Below are positions 33,558-41,413 of a DNA stretch of 64,000 nt, one piece after another. Under the pieces are notes generated by a model. That model did no database searches. It was not told the DNA's origin and saw only the letters and a list, made by a program, of their open reading frames with translations. Positions within the stretch are counted from its first letter, which is position 1. Each line of letters starts with the position of its first letter. Made by a program: the position numbers and the translations under genes. The DNA is from Segatella copri (lineage in GTDB: Bacteria; Bacteroidota; Bacteroidia; Bacteroidales; Bacteroidaceae), in NCBI RefSeq assembly GCF_019249655.2, contig NZ_CP137557.1, positions 266,001-330,000 on the forward strand, read 5' to 3'.

Positions 33558-34302
33558 AATATTTAATTTTGTGCTTGATTTATTCAAGAATGGCGATAAG
33601 GAAGAGCAGGCTGGCATCTTTGCGCAAGTCAAGATATATCGTACTACAAGTGCCAGGGTCTTTGAAATTATTGTTGGAATCCTGGTTCTGACCATGTGGC
33701 TGCTCACCATCAGGAATGTCATTCATGCCACATCTGATGATTTGCCTTATCTTCTTCTGTTGGCTGGAATGGGTACTTTTTTCCCTATTGCTTGTTTGCT
33801 TCACAGCTATCATCCAAAGGCCAATGACTTTCCTTTTGTCAAGATTGTCAATGCCCGACAGGTATATTACCTGTCCCTGTTGGATCGCTATGCAGCTTTA
33901 TGGTCAGCCCTCTTCTGGTTATGGATTAGTTGTATGGATTTTATCGGAAGTGAGCCTGTATTTGTGGGTGGAGTGATCGTTTGCTGTGTTCTTTTATGTC
34001 TGAACGGTGTATTCTTTTTTTATAAGATATACCAGTTGAGAAACCTGGTAGAAGTAGAGAATCCTGAGCCAGCTATCAAAAACGAGAAACTCTTGACCAT
34101 CGGTGTGTTGGTATTGACGGCGGTTTTAGGTTTTGCGATGCATCTTCTGCCTATTTGGGATTGTATGCCAAAGATATTAAGTGGAATTTTAAGAGGAATC
34201 CTCGTCATAGCAATGGTAGTAGGTATCGTCTGGGTATGTAAGAGATACTTCGGCCTTTTCCGTGAAATTGATAAAGACGCCTCCGATTCATCCAGGAAAT
34301 AG
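33547..34302 (+). CDS. Multi-pass membrane protein of the SPFH-Arc operon
   Basis: The 251-residue protein shows about six hydrophobic helices (for example 'VFEIIVGILVLTMWLLTIRNV', 'LPYLLLLAGMGTFFPIACLL' and 'FVGGVIVCCVLLCLNGVFFFY'). I recognise no catalytic motif or named domain. Its start overlaps the arc-like gene by 11 bp, indicating translational coupling. Its function is probably linked to the SPFH protein. Confidence 0.75.
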   Translation: MKNKIFNFVLDLFKNGDKEEQAGIFAQVKIYRTTSARVFEIIVGILVLTMWLLTIRNVIHATSDDLPYLLLLAGMGTFFPIACLLHSYHPKANDFPFVKIVNARQVYYLSLLDRYAALWSALFWLWISCMDFIGSEPVFVGGVIVCCVLLCLNGVFFFYKIYQLRNLVEVENPEPAIKNEKLLTIGVLVLTAVLGFAMHLLPIWDCMPKILSGILRGILVIAMVVGIVWVCKRYFGLFREIDKDASDSSRK

Positions 34303-34311
34303 AGGCGTCTT
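34274..34311. terminator. Hairpin at the end of the SPFH operon, between convergent genes
   Basis: AAGACGCCTC pairs with GAGGCGTCTT; the left arm lies inside the last codons of the membrane-protein gene. It separates this operon from the convergent yjbQ gene. Confidence 0.55.
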
Positions 34312-34331
34312 CGATTCGTCGCAACGGTTAT

Positions 34332-34745
34332 TTATTCCCCGATAATCGTTGCGATGAGGTGTCGGCTTCCGCCTCCCTCTCTGAATTCGCAGAGGTAAAT
34401 TCCCTGCCATGTACCAAGGTTCAGTCTGCCATTGGTAATAGGAATGGTGAGCGATACACCCACCATGCTCGATTTGGCATGGGCCGACATATCCGTAGGT
34501 CCTTCATCCTGGTGCTGGTATCTTGGGTCGCCATCCGGAACCAGTCTTTCGAAGATGCCTTTTAAATCATGTCTCACATCAGGGTCGAAGTTCTCGTTCA
34601 GCGACAATCCGCAACTGGTATGTCTTACGAAGAGATTCAGTATCCCCGTCTTAGGTAGCGCCGGCAAGTTCCTCATCACCTCGTTGGTTACGAGGTGAAA
34701 GCCGCGAGGAAGCGGGCGCAATGAAAATTCTACTTGCTGTATCAT
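34332..34745 (-). CDS. yjbQ: YjbQ/UPF0047 family protein
   Basis: The start at 34745 (MIQQVEFSLRPLPRGFHLVTNEV) fits the family length of about 138 residues; an upstream in-frame ATG would add a low-complexity Lys/Asn stretch. Signatures are 'GILNLFVRHTSCGLSLNENFDPDVRHDL', 'HAKSSMVGVSLTIPITNGRLNLGTWQGIYLCEFR' and the C-terminal 'RHLIATIIGE'. The conserved His and Cys/Glu residues form the metal-binding pocket. The family is linked to a weak secondary thiamine-phosphate synthase activity; true function is uncertain. Confidence 0.92.
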   Translation of the reverse strand: MIQQVEFSLRPLPRGFHLVTNEVMRNLPALPKTGILNLFVRHTSCGLSLNENFDPDVRHDLKGIFERLVPDGDPRYQHQDEGPTDMSAHAKSSMVGVSLTIPITNGRLNLGTWQGIYLCEFREGGGSRHLIATIIGE

Positions 34746-34795
34746 ATTCTTCTTTTTGTTTATATTCTTATACTTTATACTTCTATCTTTATACT

Positions 34796-35935
34796 TTATA
34801 ATTCCTTTTTCAGCCATTCACCGAAGAACTTATCGTACAGTTCGTAAGTTCCATCCGTCTCTGTAACAAAATCTTTCTCCAATAATCCCTTGATTCCACC
34901 TTGTACAAAACTGGCGGAAGGAAGATTGTGCTTCTTGATGAATGCCGATGACATGATGTTTTGAGCCTTGCCAGCGTTGCAGATGGCAAAGAGAAGTTCC
35001 TTTTGCTTAGCTGGCAATTGAAAGAGAAGTGCTTCGTATGCAAAAGCACTCTCATCTATAATCGAGTTGAGTGCCAGTTCCATCATCTTATCGTCAGCCC
35101 TTTCCATCATCTTATCATCAGTCCTTTCCGTGAGCGAGAAAATCTTATTGAGCATCCTCTGCAGATACCAGGTGATGCCGTCAAAACGGTCGTATATCTG
35201 ATAAATGGTTTCTCGTTTGATATGCTTCTGTCTTTCTTCGAAAAGATGAGTAGCGAAGTCTGCATACACCTCTCTATCAATAGCTTTCAGTGTTTTAATG
35301 GAGGTGCTTTGATAGAAAGGACGGGCATGACTCAAGAACATCTCCGACATCATGTTACGCTGAGATCCGGCAAAGATGAAACTGGCATTATGACAGTGCT
35401 GAATGTAAGTGCGCAGTATGGCTTCCACATTCGCTTCTCTATAACTGCTGATGGTTTGAAATTCATCAATGGCCACGATGCAAGGCTTATCAGCGCTCTC
35501 CAGATAATGGAAAATTTCATCGAGCGTTGTGGTTGGACTGGTGATTTCTCCCAAATCTACTCCCCACGAAGGCACGCCATTCATGTCGAAGCTGATGGAC
35601 GAACGGAGTGAGTGGAGACAGTTAAGAAAATGTTCCACTACTTTGGTGCCTTTAGGTTTCAGACTTTGCAGAATACTTCTGCCTAGTTCCTGAATGAAAT
35701 CGGCTAGGGTTTTCGTGGCATAAATATCTACAAGAAATGTATAGTATTTATCCTTGATTTCTTCCTGGGCATAGACGTGTTGCACCAACCCTGTCTTGCC
35801 GATTCTTCTAGGTGCAATCAGGGTGATATTATTGCCATTCTTGATTTCTCTTATCAAGTCGATGGTTTCCTTTTCTCTATCACAGAAGTAAGCGTCGGAT
35901 ATGTATCCTCGCAGAATAAACGGATTCTCTATCAT
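34796..35935 (-). CDS. ATPase_2-type AAA protein
   Basis: The 379-residue protein begins 'ENPFILRGYISDAYFCDREKE' and has Walker A 'APRRIGKTGL' (near 42), Walker B 'CIVAIDEFQTI' (near 151) and 'SFIFAGSQRNMM' sensor-like segment (near 182). The C-terminal part has a winged-helix-like region without the nuclease core seen in the ATPase at 16139. An internal 8-residue duplication, 'ERTDDKMM/ERADDKMM', lies near 285-300. It is one of three AAA ATPases in this window; these are abundant accessory genes in Prevotella with unknown role. Confidence 0.85.
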   Translation of the reverse strand: MIENPFILRGYISDAYFCDREKETIDLIREIKNGNNITLIAPRRIGKTGLVQHVYAQEEIKDKYYTFLVDIYATKTLADFIQELGRSILQSLKPKGTKVVEHFLNCLHSLRSSISFDMNGVPSWGVDLGEITSPTTTLDEIFHYLESADKPCIVAIDEFQTISSYREANVEAILRTYIQHCHNASFIFAGSQRNMMSEMFLSHARPFYQSTSIKTLKAIDREVYADFATHLFEERQKHIKRETIYQIYDRFDGITWYLQRMLNKIFSLTERTDDKMMERADDKMMELALNSIIDESAFAYEALLFQLPAKQKELLFAICNAGKAQNIMSSAFIKKHNLPSASFVQGGIKGLLEKDFVTETDGTYELYDKFFGEWLKKEL

Positions 35936-36204
35936 TGTATATAATCTTCTTTATTATCTTCTTTATTGTCTTTGAATAGTCTTATATCTTTCTGATAATC
36001 ATTGTGCAAAGATAATTATAATTTTATTATTATGATACTATTATAATGCAAATATAGGAAAGTTTAACCATTTAAGGGTATCTCCTTCAATCAAGTCGAT
36101 AATATCTCTTCTAATCAAGTCGGGTATTTCCTTGCTATTTGCTACCCCGAAAAATCTTCTTCTTTAGAAGAAGGAAAAAAACAAGAAAAATAATCTCGAA
36201 TAAA

Positions 36205-36236
36205 TTTGGTGGTTTCAAAATAATGATGTACTTTTG
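36205..36236 (+). promoter_or_regulatory. rRNA-like strong promoter for the 36356 gene
   Basis: TTTG (36205-36208), a 20-nt gap, then TACTTTTG (36229-36236). The surrounding bases (TTTGG..GTTTC...GTACTTTTGCA and GAAATCAAGCATTA downstream) closely resemble the promoter of the rRNA operon at 61295-61326. The rest of 35936-36355 has no gene; two AATCAAGTCG repeats lie at about 36090-36122. Confidence 0.65.
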
Positions 36237-36355
36237 CATCCGAAATCAAGCATTAAGAGTTGCCCAGTTGCGGCACACCAACCGAGTTTCGCATAGAGAT
36301 AACCACGGTGGTAAAAGAATGTGTAAGTGTTTAACAACTTAAAATAATTATCTTT

Positions 36356-36646
36356 ATGAATCCAAATTCAGATTTAAAGAACAAAAAGAACAATGAGAGT
36401 GTAATGGCAGCTAATGCCGAGTCTTCAATAATTAAGGCAGTTAATGCCAAGTCTTCAACTGTTGATGCAGGCTATGCCGAGTCAAGAATTTCAGCGTATG
36501 CTGCCCGTTTTGCCGCTTACAGCGATGAGCGTTTGAAGCAGACCGTGGATCACGAGCGCAAGGTTCGTGGTTGGGGCAGTGAGCGCAGTTATTTCCTCGC
36601 CGCCCTGCGAGGTGAGTGCGAGAAGCGAGGAATTGATTACTGCTAA
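36356..36646 (+). CDS. Small conserved-looking hypothetical protein (96 aa)
   Basis: Family not named. The N-terminal half contains two or three imperfect repeats (MAANAESSIIK, AVNAKSSTVD, AGYAESRIS). The C-terminal half, 'YAARFAAYSDERLKQTVDHERKVRGWGSERSYFLAALRGECEKRGI', is alpha-helical and resembles short Bacteroidota proteins with an 'ERxVRGWGSER' core. No signal peptide. It is driven by a promoter like that of rRNA genes, so it may be highly expressed. Codon use and length support a real gene. Confidence 0.65.
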   Translation: MNPNSDLKNKKNNESVMAANAESSIIKAVNAKSSTVDAGYAESRISAYAARFAAYSDERLKQTVDHERKVRGWGSERSYFLAALRGECEKRGIDYC

Positions 36647-36703
36647 TCAAGCCCCATCTGTGTAAATCTGTGAAATCTTTGGGAACTTATGATTTGTGGG
36701 AGT

Positions 36704-37558
36704 TTATGACTTGAATTCCTCGATGAAGGGTTGCAGGTTTCCACCTCTTGGCGAGTTATGGTCTTCAAGGATGGCGAATGCGATGAGCTTGTACTTGTCC
36801 TTGAACTCCTTCTCGTCGATGACTTCGTGAAACAGTCTTGCGATATGTTTCGGAGGATTGTGGAAGGCACCGCAACCGAATGCACCGAGCACGATGCTGT
36901 CGTGTCCGTTCAGCAAACCGATACGCAGCATCGTCCTCATTTTGTTTTTCGTCAGTGTGGCATCTTCTTCGCAGATGTTCCCATCTCTATCTAAATCAGG
37001 ATGATTGATGGCCGCTACTGCCACGAACGACATATAATAAGGAGTATCGAGCAAGGCGAAGTCATCCTTGGCTCCAGCCCTGAACACGGTAGCATCTGGC
37101 ACATAGATGCCTCCGAATCTCACAGGCATCGGATATTGGAACTTGCTTTTCTCCAAACCGTAATCCTCGGCATATTCTGCATAACGATACATTGAGAGAA
37201 AGAGATTGGTGCTGCGGAAGAGACTCTCCTCCTGAGCCCGGCTTCCGTTCTTCACGCCACCGCCCGGGTTGCGACGGCTTGCCAGGTTGAGAACCACGGG
37301 ATTGTATCCTTCCTGTTGCAACTGATGCCCGCAATGGATGCTGTCGTCATTCTTCACTATAATCTTGGTGGAACCTTCTGCAAGGGTAGGTATGTTTGAA
37401 GCATCCAGTGGCTTGGTATAGAATCTGCTTCCCTTCAGCATCTTCGTGTTGTCGGGCAGTTTCACTTCCTCCCCATTCTCCGAGGTGTAATGTCCCTCAA
37501 GAACAATATCTATAGTTTGCTGATACACGTCAGCCAGTTGTCTTCTGTCATTTATCAT
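36704..37558 (-). CDS. PARG-like macrodomain protein (TIGR02452/DUF2263)
   Basis: The 284-residue protein shows the bacterial poly(ADP-ribose) glycohydrolase signature: 'NLASRRNPGGGVKNGSRAQEE', in which GGG followed by QEE carries the catalytic Glu (near residue 110), and the later 'VLGAFGCGAFHNPP' macrodomain loop. An N-terminal 'RRQLADVYQQTIDIV' segment fits TIGR02452. It probably hydrolyses ADP-ribose from proteins or nucleic acids. It lies at the border of the integrated element; a role in ADP-ribosylation-based conflict or repair is possible but not shown. The -7 box is at 37609-37616 (minus). Confidence 0.9.
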   Translation of the reverse strand: MINDRRQLADVYQQTIDIVLEGHYTSENGEEVKLPDNTKMLKGSRFYTKPLDASNIPTLAEGSTKIIVKNDDSIHCGHQLQQEGYNPVVLNLASRRNPGGGVKNGSRAQEESLFRSTNLFLSMYRYAEYAEDYGLEKSKFQYPMPVRFGGIYVPDATVFRAGAKDDFALLDTPYYMSFVAVAAINHPDLDRDGNICEEDATLTKNKMRTMLRIGLLNGHDSIVLGAFGCGAFHNPPKHIARLFHEVIDEKEFKDKYKLIAFAILEDHNSPRGGNLQPFIEEFKS

Positions 37559-37608
37559 GATTTCTTCTGTTTATTTTGTTTGTTTCACTAAAAATCCATT
37601 CTTTCAGG

Positions 37609-37616
37609 CAAAAATA
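37609..37616 (-). promoter_or_regulatory. -7 box of the PARG-like gene
   Basis: TATTTTTG followed by C on the minus strand, 50 nt upstream of the start codon at 37558. Confidence 0.5.
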
Positions 37617-37686
37617 CAAGTTTTCTTTGTATTCTCCAAACTTTTATATATAGAAAGTACATATAAAAAGTGTTTGAGAGAAGAAT

Positions 37687-37915
37687 GAGGAAAGTTTACT
37701 GGTTATCAGTTACTTTCCTCATTTTGGTTAAAAGTGGCGAGGACAGACGAAGACGGGAATACGACAAGATGAGACAGAGGAACGTTACCTATCCGTAACC
37801 TATACCCCAAATGAGGAATGTTAAGGTTCGGAAGAATGAGGAAGGTTACGAATTGAATTTGAATACTCTGATTTATAGTGAGTTACTGATGAGTAACGTA
37901 AGATTTTTGGTTACG
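37687..37915. other. Candidate integrase arm-type site cluster (attachment-end region)
   Basis: Five copies of GAGGAAnGTwA-like sequence occur upstream of the integrase: 37687-37698, 37707-37720 (inverted), 37777-37789, 37813-37826 and 37838-37850. Copies one and two form a 12-bp-stem inverted repeat (AATGAGGAAAGT). A palindrome TTGGTTACGAACCAA follows near 37907-37921. Repeated short sites beside a tyrosine integrase gene are typical of attL/attR arms. I could not identify the core site or a matching right end. Confidence 0.5.
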
Positions 37916-38002
37916 AACCAAATTTGCCGTGTTCTGCCGTGAAATGCGTAGCAAGAAAAGACTCTTCATGTATTAATTTTGAACGCAAAAAAGAATGACG
38001 TT

Positions 38003-39274
38003 ATGAAGAGTACATTTTCAATTATCTTCTACCTCAAAAGACAGGTAGTAAAGAAAGATGGTACTGTTCCAGTTATGGGACGTATCACAGTGGACGGAAC
38101 ACAGGCGCAGTTCAGTTGCAAGACAACTGCCAATTCTGATTTGTGGGACACCAAGGGCGGACGCATGATAGGTAAGAGTATGCAGGCTTTGGAGGTGAAC
38201 CGTAAATTGGACAAGATGCGTGTGAGTATCAGCAAGCATTATCAGGAGATTATGGACAGGGACAACTTCGTCACTGCCGACAAGGTGAAGAACGCCTTTC
38301 TTGGCTTGGAGTATCGTTGCCATACACTGATGAAAGTCTATTCCCAAAGCCGTGATGAAATGGAAAAGCAATATAAGGCTGGCATGAAATCTTTGAGTAC
38401 ATACACGAAGTATAGAATCGGGTGTGCCTATGTGGGCGAGTTCTTGCAGGCGCATTACCATGTGAAGGATATTGCTCTGAAAGAGTTGTCGCTGCCTTTT
38501 ATCACGGACTACGAGACTTTTCTCAGAACCGACAAGCATCTGAAAATCAATTCTGCAATGGTGTTTGTCCGCAATCTCCGTGCAATGGTATTCCGTGCCA
38601 TAGATAATGAATGGCTCGTAAAAGACCCATTCAGACGATATGAGTACAAGGAAGAAGAGACCACAAGAGAGTTTCTGAGCAAAGAAGAGATTCACCTGTT
38701 GATGGAGACACCTATCACAAGAAAGAAGATGAGCATGGTGCGTGACTTGTTCCTGTTCTGTTGTTTTACAGGTCTCGCTTTCATTGATCTGTACAACTTG
38801 AAGGAAGAGAACATCAAGGAATTTTTCGATGAAGGTGAATGGATTGTTATCCATCGACAGAAGACTGGAACGGAAGCCAACATCAAGTTGCTTGACTATC
38901 CCAAGCAAATTATGGAAAAATACCGTGGATTGTGTGAAGACGGCAGGGTGTTTCCAGTACCCAACTACCAAAGTTGTATGGATTCGCTCAAAAGACTGGG
39001 CAAAAAATGTGGTATCACCAAGCCGCTGTCCTGGCATGTATCCCGTCATTCGTTCGCAACCTCGGTTTGCCTCTCCAACGGAGTTCCAATAGAAACCGTG
39101 AGTTCAATGCTTGGTCACAAGGACATAAAGACAACCCAGGTGTATGCCAAGATTACCAAGGAGAAATTGAGCAAAGACGTGGAAAAGTTGTCTCAGCAGA
39201 TTAATAACATTGAGGAATTCACGTTTGGAAATGTTTGCAACGATAATACTAACACTATAAATGGCAGAGTATGA
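38003..39274 (+). CDS. int: Tyrosine recombinase/integrase, CTnDOT IntDOT-like
   Basis: Start ATG 38003 (MKSTFSIIFYLKRQ) matches Bacteroidota integrases, which begin with 'F.ilFYlkr'. The N-terminal arm-binding and SAM-like core-binding regions (about 1-210) precede the catalytic domain. Catalytic residues seen are Lys in 'RQKTGTEANIKL', His and Arg in 'HVSRHSFAT', His in 'MLGHKDIKTTQ' and Tyr in 'QVYAKI'. The first Arg position reads 'CFTGLAFIDL', with Ala where classic recombinases have Arg, as in IntDOT-type enzymes that lack Arg I. It integrates and excises the element. Its stop overlaps the next start by 4 bp. Confidence 0.94.
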   Translation: MKSTFSIIFYLKRQVVKKDGTVPVMGRITVDGTQAQFSCKTTANSDLWDTKGGRMIGKSMQALEVNRKLDKMRVSISKHYQEIMDRDNFVTADKVKNAFLGLEYRCHTLMKVYSQSRDEMEKQYKAGMKSLSTYTKYRIGCAYVGEFLQAHYHVKDIALKELSLPFITDYETFLRTDKHLKINSAMVFVRNLRAMVFRAIDNEWLVKDPFRRYEYKEEETTREFLSKEEIHLLMETPITRKKMSMVRDLFLFCCFTGLAFIDLYNLKEENIKEFFDEGEWIVIHRQKTGTEANIKLLDYPKQIMEKYRGLCEDGRVFPVPNYQSCMDSLKRLGKKCGITKPLSWHVSRHSFATSVCLSNGVPIETVSSMLGHKDIKTTQVYAKITKEKLSKDVEKLSQQINNIEEFTFGNVCNDNTNTINGRV

Positions 39275-39666
39275 AACGACAAGTGATAACAATACAAGAA
39301 GAAATGGTCATCTACGCCCCACATCATGGTGAGGTGTGGATGACAGTTTGGGAGATTGCCGAACTGTTGAATGTAACAGGGACAGCAGTGAAGAATACCA
39401 TCAAGCGCATTTGGAAACAAAGTGTGCTGAAAGATTTCCAGCTTTCTCAATACATCAAACTTGAAAATGGATATTCTGCGCATGTCTATGATATGGAAGT
39501 GATTATCGCCATAGCACTTCAAATGGATACATACCAAGCCTTGTTGTTCAGACAATGGTTTATCAGTAAGGTTGTAAACCGCAAGGATTGCCATGCAGAG
39601 CAAGTAAAACACGAGTATCCGATGATTATTGTGATGAACGGAACGATGCCAAGAGGTGCAAGTTAG
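39271..39666 (+). CDS. Element-borne winged-helix-like hypothetical protein
   Basis: The 131-residue protein overlaps the integrase stop (ATGA at 39271-39274), so it is translationally coupled. 'VWMTVWEIAELLNVTGTAVKNTIKRIWKQSVLKD' looks like a helix-turn-helix with a long second helix; 'YIKLENGYSAHVYDMEVIIAIALQMDTYQALLFRQWFISKVV' recalls RhuM/ORF-N-type virulence-associated proteins seen in Bacteroidota mobile elements. A strong terminator follows. Function unknown. Confidence 0.75.
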   Translation: MKRQVITIQEEMVIYAPHHGEVWMTVWEIAELLNVTGTAVKNTIKRIWKQSVLKDFQLSQYIKLENGYSAHVYDMEVIIAIALQMDTYQALLFRQWFISKVVNRKDCHAEQVKHEYPMIIVMNGTMPRGAS

Positions 39667-39710
39667 AATCTCTCATCTTTTAATAAGATTCCTACACCTT
39701 TATAAATAAT

Positions 39711-39753
39711 AGCGTACAGAGGAAACGATTTTTGTCGTTGTACCCTGTACGCT
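39711..39753 (+). terminator. Terminator after the integrase pair
   Basis: AGCGTACAG pairs with CTGTACGCT, with an inner ACGA/TCGT helix, followed by ATTTTTG. Confidence 0.85.
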
Positions 39754-39789
39754 ATTTTTGTTTCACTATTATGAAGCAGTACCCTCCTC

Positions 39790-40104
39790 TTATGAAACAG
39801 TGCCGTCGATTATCGGCTTGCGGTAATTACCAGTGAGAAGTGCTTGTATCTCGGATTCCGGATAGAGGGTTTTGCCACATAATATAATGTAGGGCAAAAT
39901 GCCTTGCTTGCGATATTCCTGCAAGGTGCGGCGACTAAGCTTCAAATGCTCGGAGAGTTCCTTGTCGGTGAGGTATCGCTCCCCGTCCAAAGGTGGGCTG
40001 TAGGACTCGATGAATGAGGATAGCCAGTTGTTGGCTTTCTTCAAGGATTGCATGGCGGTGTCTATCGACTTGCTCTCATGCGTAAGAAGTTGGTTCATGT
40101 TCAT
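39790..40104 (-). CDS. Excisionase-type helix-turn-helix protein
   Basis: The 104-residue protein carries an HTH_17 (MerR/excisionase-like) domain: 'YLTDKELSEHLKLSRRTLQEYRKQGILPYIILCGKTLYPESEIQALL'. The N-terminal helical region may be a dimerisation segment. It is in the leftward pair of regulators opposite the excision operon. Its leader contains the shared motif TATTCACCACTTAATCC. Confidence 0.87.
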   Translation of the reverse strand: MNMNQLLTHESKSIDTAMQSLKKANNWLSSFIESYSPPLDGERYLTDKELSEHLKLSRRTLQEYRKQGILPYIILCGKTLYPESEIQALLTGNYRKPIIDGTVS

Positions 40105-40197
40105 TGTTTACAATTTGGATTAAGTGGTGAATATAAAATGTGTTGGCTCGCCCAGGGTGAAGTTTTCGGCTTTGCCTTGGGCGAGTTTGGCTTTATG

Positions 40198-40485
40198 CTA
40201 TACCGATTTGATTCTGGCGATAAGCGGAACGATGGCTTTGACCTCTTCGGGGCAGTAATAGAATTGGCGACCTATCTGGGTATGCCCCAAGAAACGGCGG
40301 TCACGAAGTTTTTGTAAGGTGCGCTGGCTGATGCGAAGTTGCTGGCAGACCTCTTGACCTGTAAGCCATTTGTTCAGACGCTTGCCGTTAGCCTTATGCT
40401 TCAGCAACTCAACTTTCTTTACCAAGGCATCGTATCTTGCCATCATCAAGTCGAATGCCTTCTTTTCCATTGTTACTACTTCCAT
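40198..40485 (-). CDS. Excisionase-type helix-turn-helix protein
   Basis: The 95-residue protein has an N-terminal coiled region (MEVVTMEKKAFDLMMARYDALVKKVELLKHK) and an HTH_17 domain, 'WLTGQEVCQQLRISQRTLQKLRDRRFLGHTQIGRQFYYCPEEVKAI'. It is divergent from the operon starting at 40727 and paralogous to it (both begin MEV(V/I)TME). The -7 box TAACTTTG is at 40520-40527 on the minus strand. Confidence 0.87.
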   Translation of the reverse strand: MEVVTMEKKAFDLMMARYDALVKKVELLKHKANGKRLNKWLTGQEVCQQLRISQRTLQKLRDRRFLGHTQIGRQFYYCPEEVKAIVPLIARIKSV

Positions 40486-40519
40486 ATTCTCTGTTTTATT
40501 GGTTCAACAAATTCGGATG

Positions 40520-40675
40520 CAAAGTTAATGTGTGTATGTAGAAAAACAATGAAAATGAATAACTGTGGCAGTGCTTTTCTGGGGTTTGCCGACCGCTTGG
40601 CAAGAAAAATCAAGAAAATTATACGTGGGTCATTAATGAGTTGTTAAACGGGTATTTCGCAAATGGTTAATTTTG
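40520..40675. promoter_or_regulatory. Divergent promoters of the excisionase-type genes
   Basis: Minus-strand TAACTTTG (40520-40527) serves the 40485 gene; plus-strand TAATTTTG (40668-40675) serves the 40727 operon. Both match TAnnTTTG. Confidence 0.5.
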
Positions 40676-40726
40676 CCGCCGAGAAATAAAAACAACGAAT
40701 TATATAACATTTCAAACGGAATTAGA

Positions 40727-41026
40727 ATGGAAGTAATAACAATGGAAAGTGCAGCCTTCAAAAAGCTGACAGAACAGTTGACAGAAATAGTCCAGTACGT
40801 GCGATTGGCAAAAATGGCATTTCAAGAGAACCTGACGGGTAAGGGATTGAAGCCGATGTTGACCAATGACGATGCAGCCAAGATGCTTGGTGTGAGCAAG
40901 CGCACCTTGCAGCGAATGCGCTCAGAGAACCGCATTGATTTTATTAAAATTGGTAATCAATGCCGATACCAAGTTGAAGCCATTGAAAGAATGGTTGAGG
41001 AACGAACAATAGCAAAGGAAACATGA
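40727..41026 (+). CDS. Excisionase-type HTH protein, Xis2c-position
   Basis: Start at 40727 (MEVITMESAAFKKLTEQLTEIVQYVRLAK) gives 99 residues with an N-terminal coiled segment and an HTH_17 domain 'MLTNDDAAKMLGVSKRTLQRMRSENRIDFIKIGNQCRYQVEAIERMV'. It is the first gene of an operon whose order (two HTH genes, DUF3945 gene, topoisomerase III) matches the CTnDOT excision operon xis2c-xis2d-orf3-exc. It overlaps the next gene by 4 bp. The assignment to Xis2c is by position, not proven homology. Confidence 0.85.
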   Translation: MEVITMESAAFKKLTEQLTEIVQYVRLAKMAFQENLTGKGLKPMLTNDDAAKMLGVSKRTLQRMRSENRIDFIKIGNQCRYQVEAIERMVEERTIAKET

Positions 41027-41382
41027 GCATGGAAGATGGAACATTGAGAAAACTGGAGTTATATCTCCATGACCTACACAAAAAGATAGACGGCATCTAC
41101 GACATGCTGATGTTGAGACACGAACGAGAGACGGAGCAAAAAGGAAGTTCTGCCATCAATGAAAAATTGCTTGACAACCAAGACCTCTGCCTCTTATTTC
41201 AAATCTCCCCTCGTTCCCTTCAACGCTATCGCAGTCTGGGAGTGCTTCCCTACAAGCGTTTGGGGCAGAAAACCTACTACACGGAAGAGGATGTGATGCA
41301 GTTTGTAGAGAATAATGTCAAAGAATTCAAGAAAGAGAATGTGGAGCATTACTTGACTCGCATTCATCAGAAATTCAAATAA
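41023..41382 (+). CDS. Excisionase-type HTH protein, Xis2d-position
   Basis: The 119-residue protein has an N-terminal coiled segment (LRKLELYLHDLHKKIDGIYDMLML) and HTH_17 domain 'LLDNQDLCLLFQISPRSLQRYRSLGVLPYKRLGQKTYYTEEDVMQFV'. It overlaps the preceding gene by 4 bp and is followed 31 bp later by the DUF3945 gene. Position corresponds to Xis2d in CTnDOT; such proteins bend DNA with the integrase during excision. Confidence 0.85.
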   Translation: MSMEDGTLRKLELYLHDLHKKIDGIYDMLMLRHERETEQKGSSAINEKLLDNQDLCLLFQISPRSLQRYRSLGVLPYKRLGQKTYYTEEDVMQFVENNVKEFKKENVEHYLTRIHQKFK

Positions 41383-41413
41383 CAACAGTATTCACCATTA
41401 AAAATTTACAATT

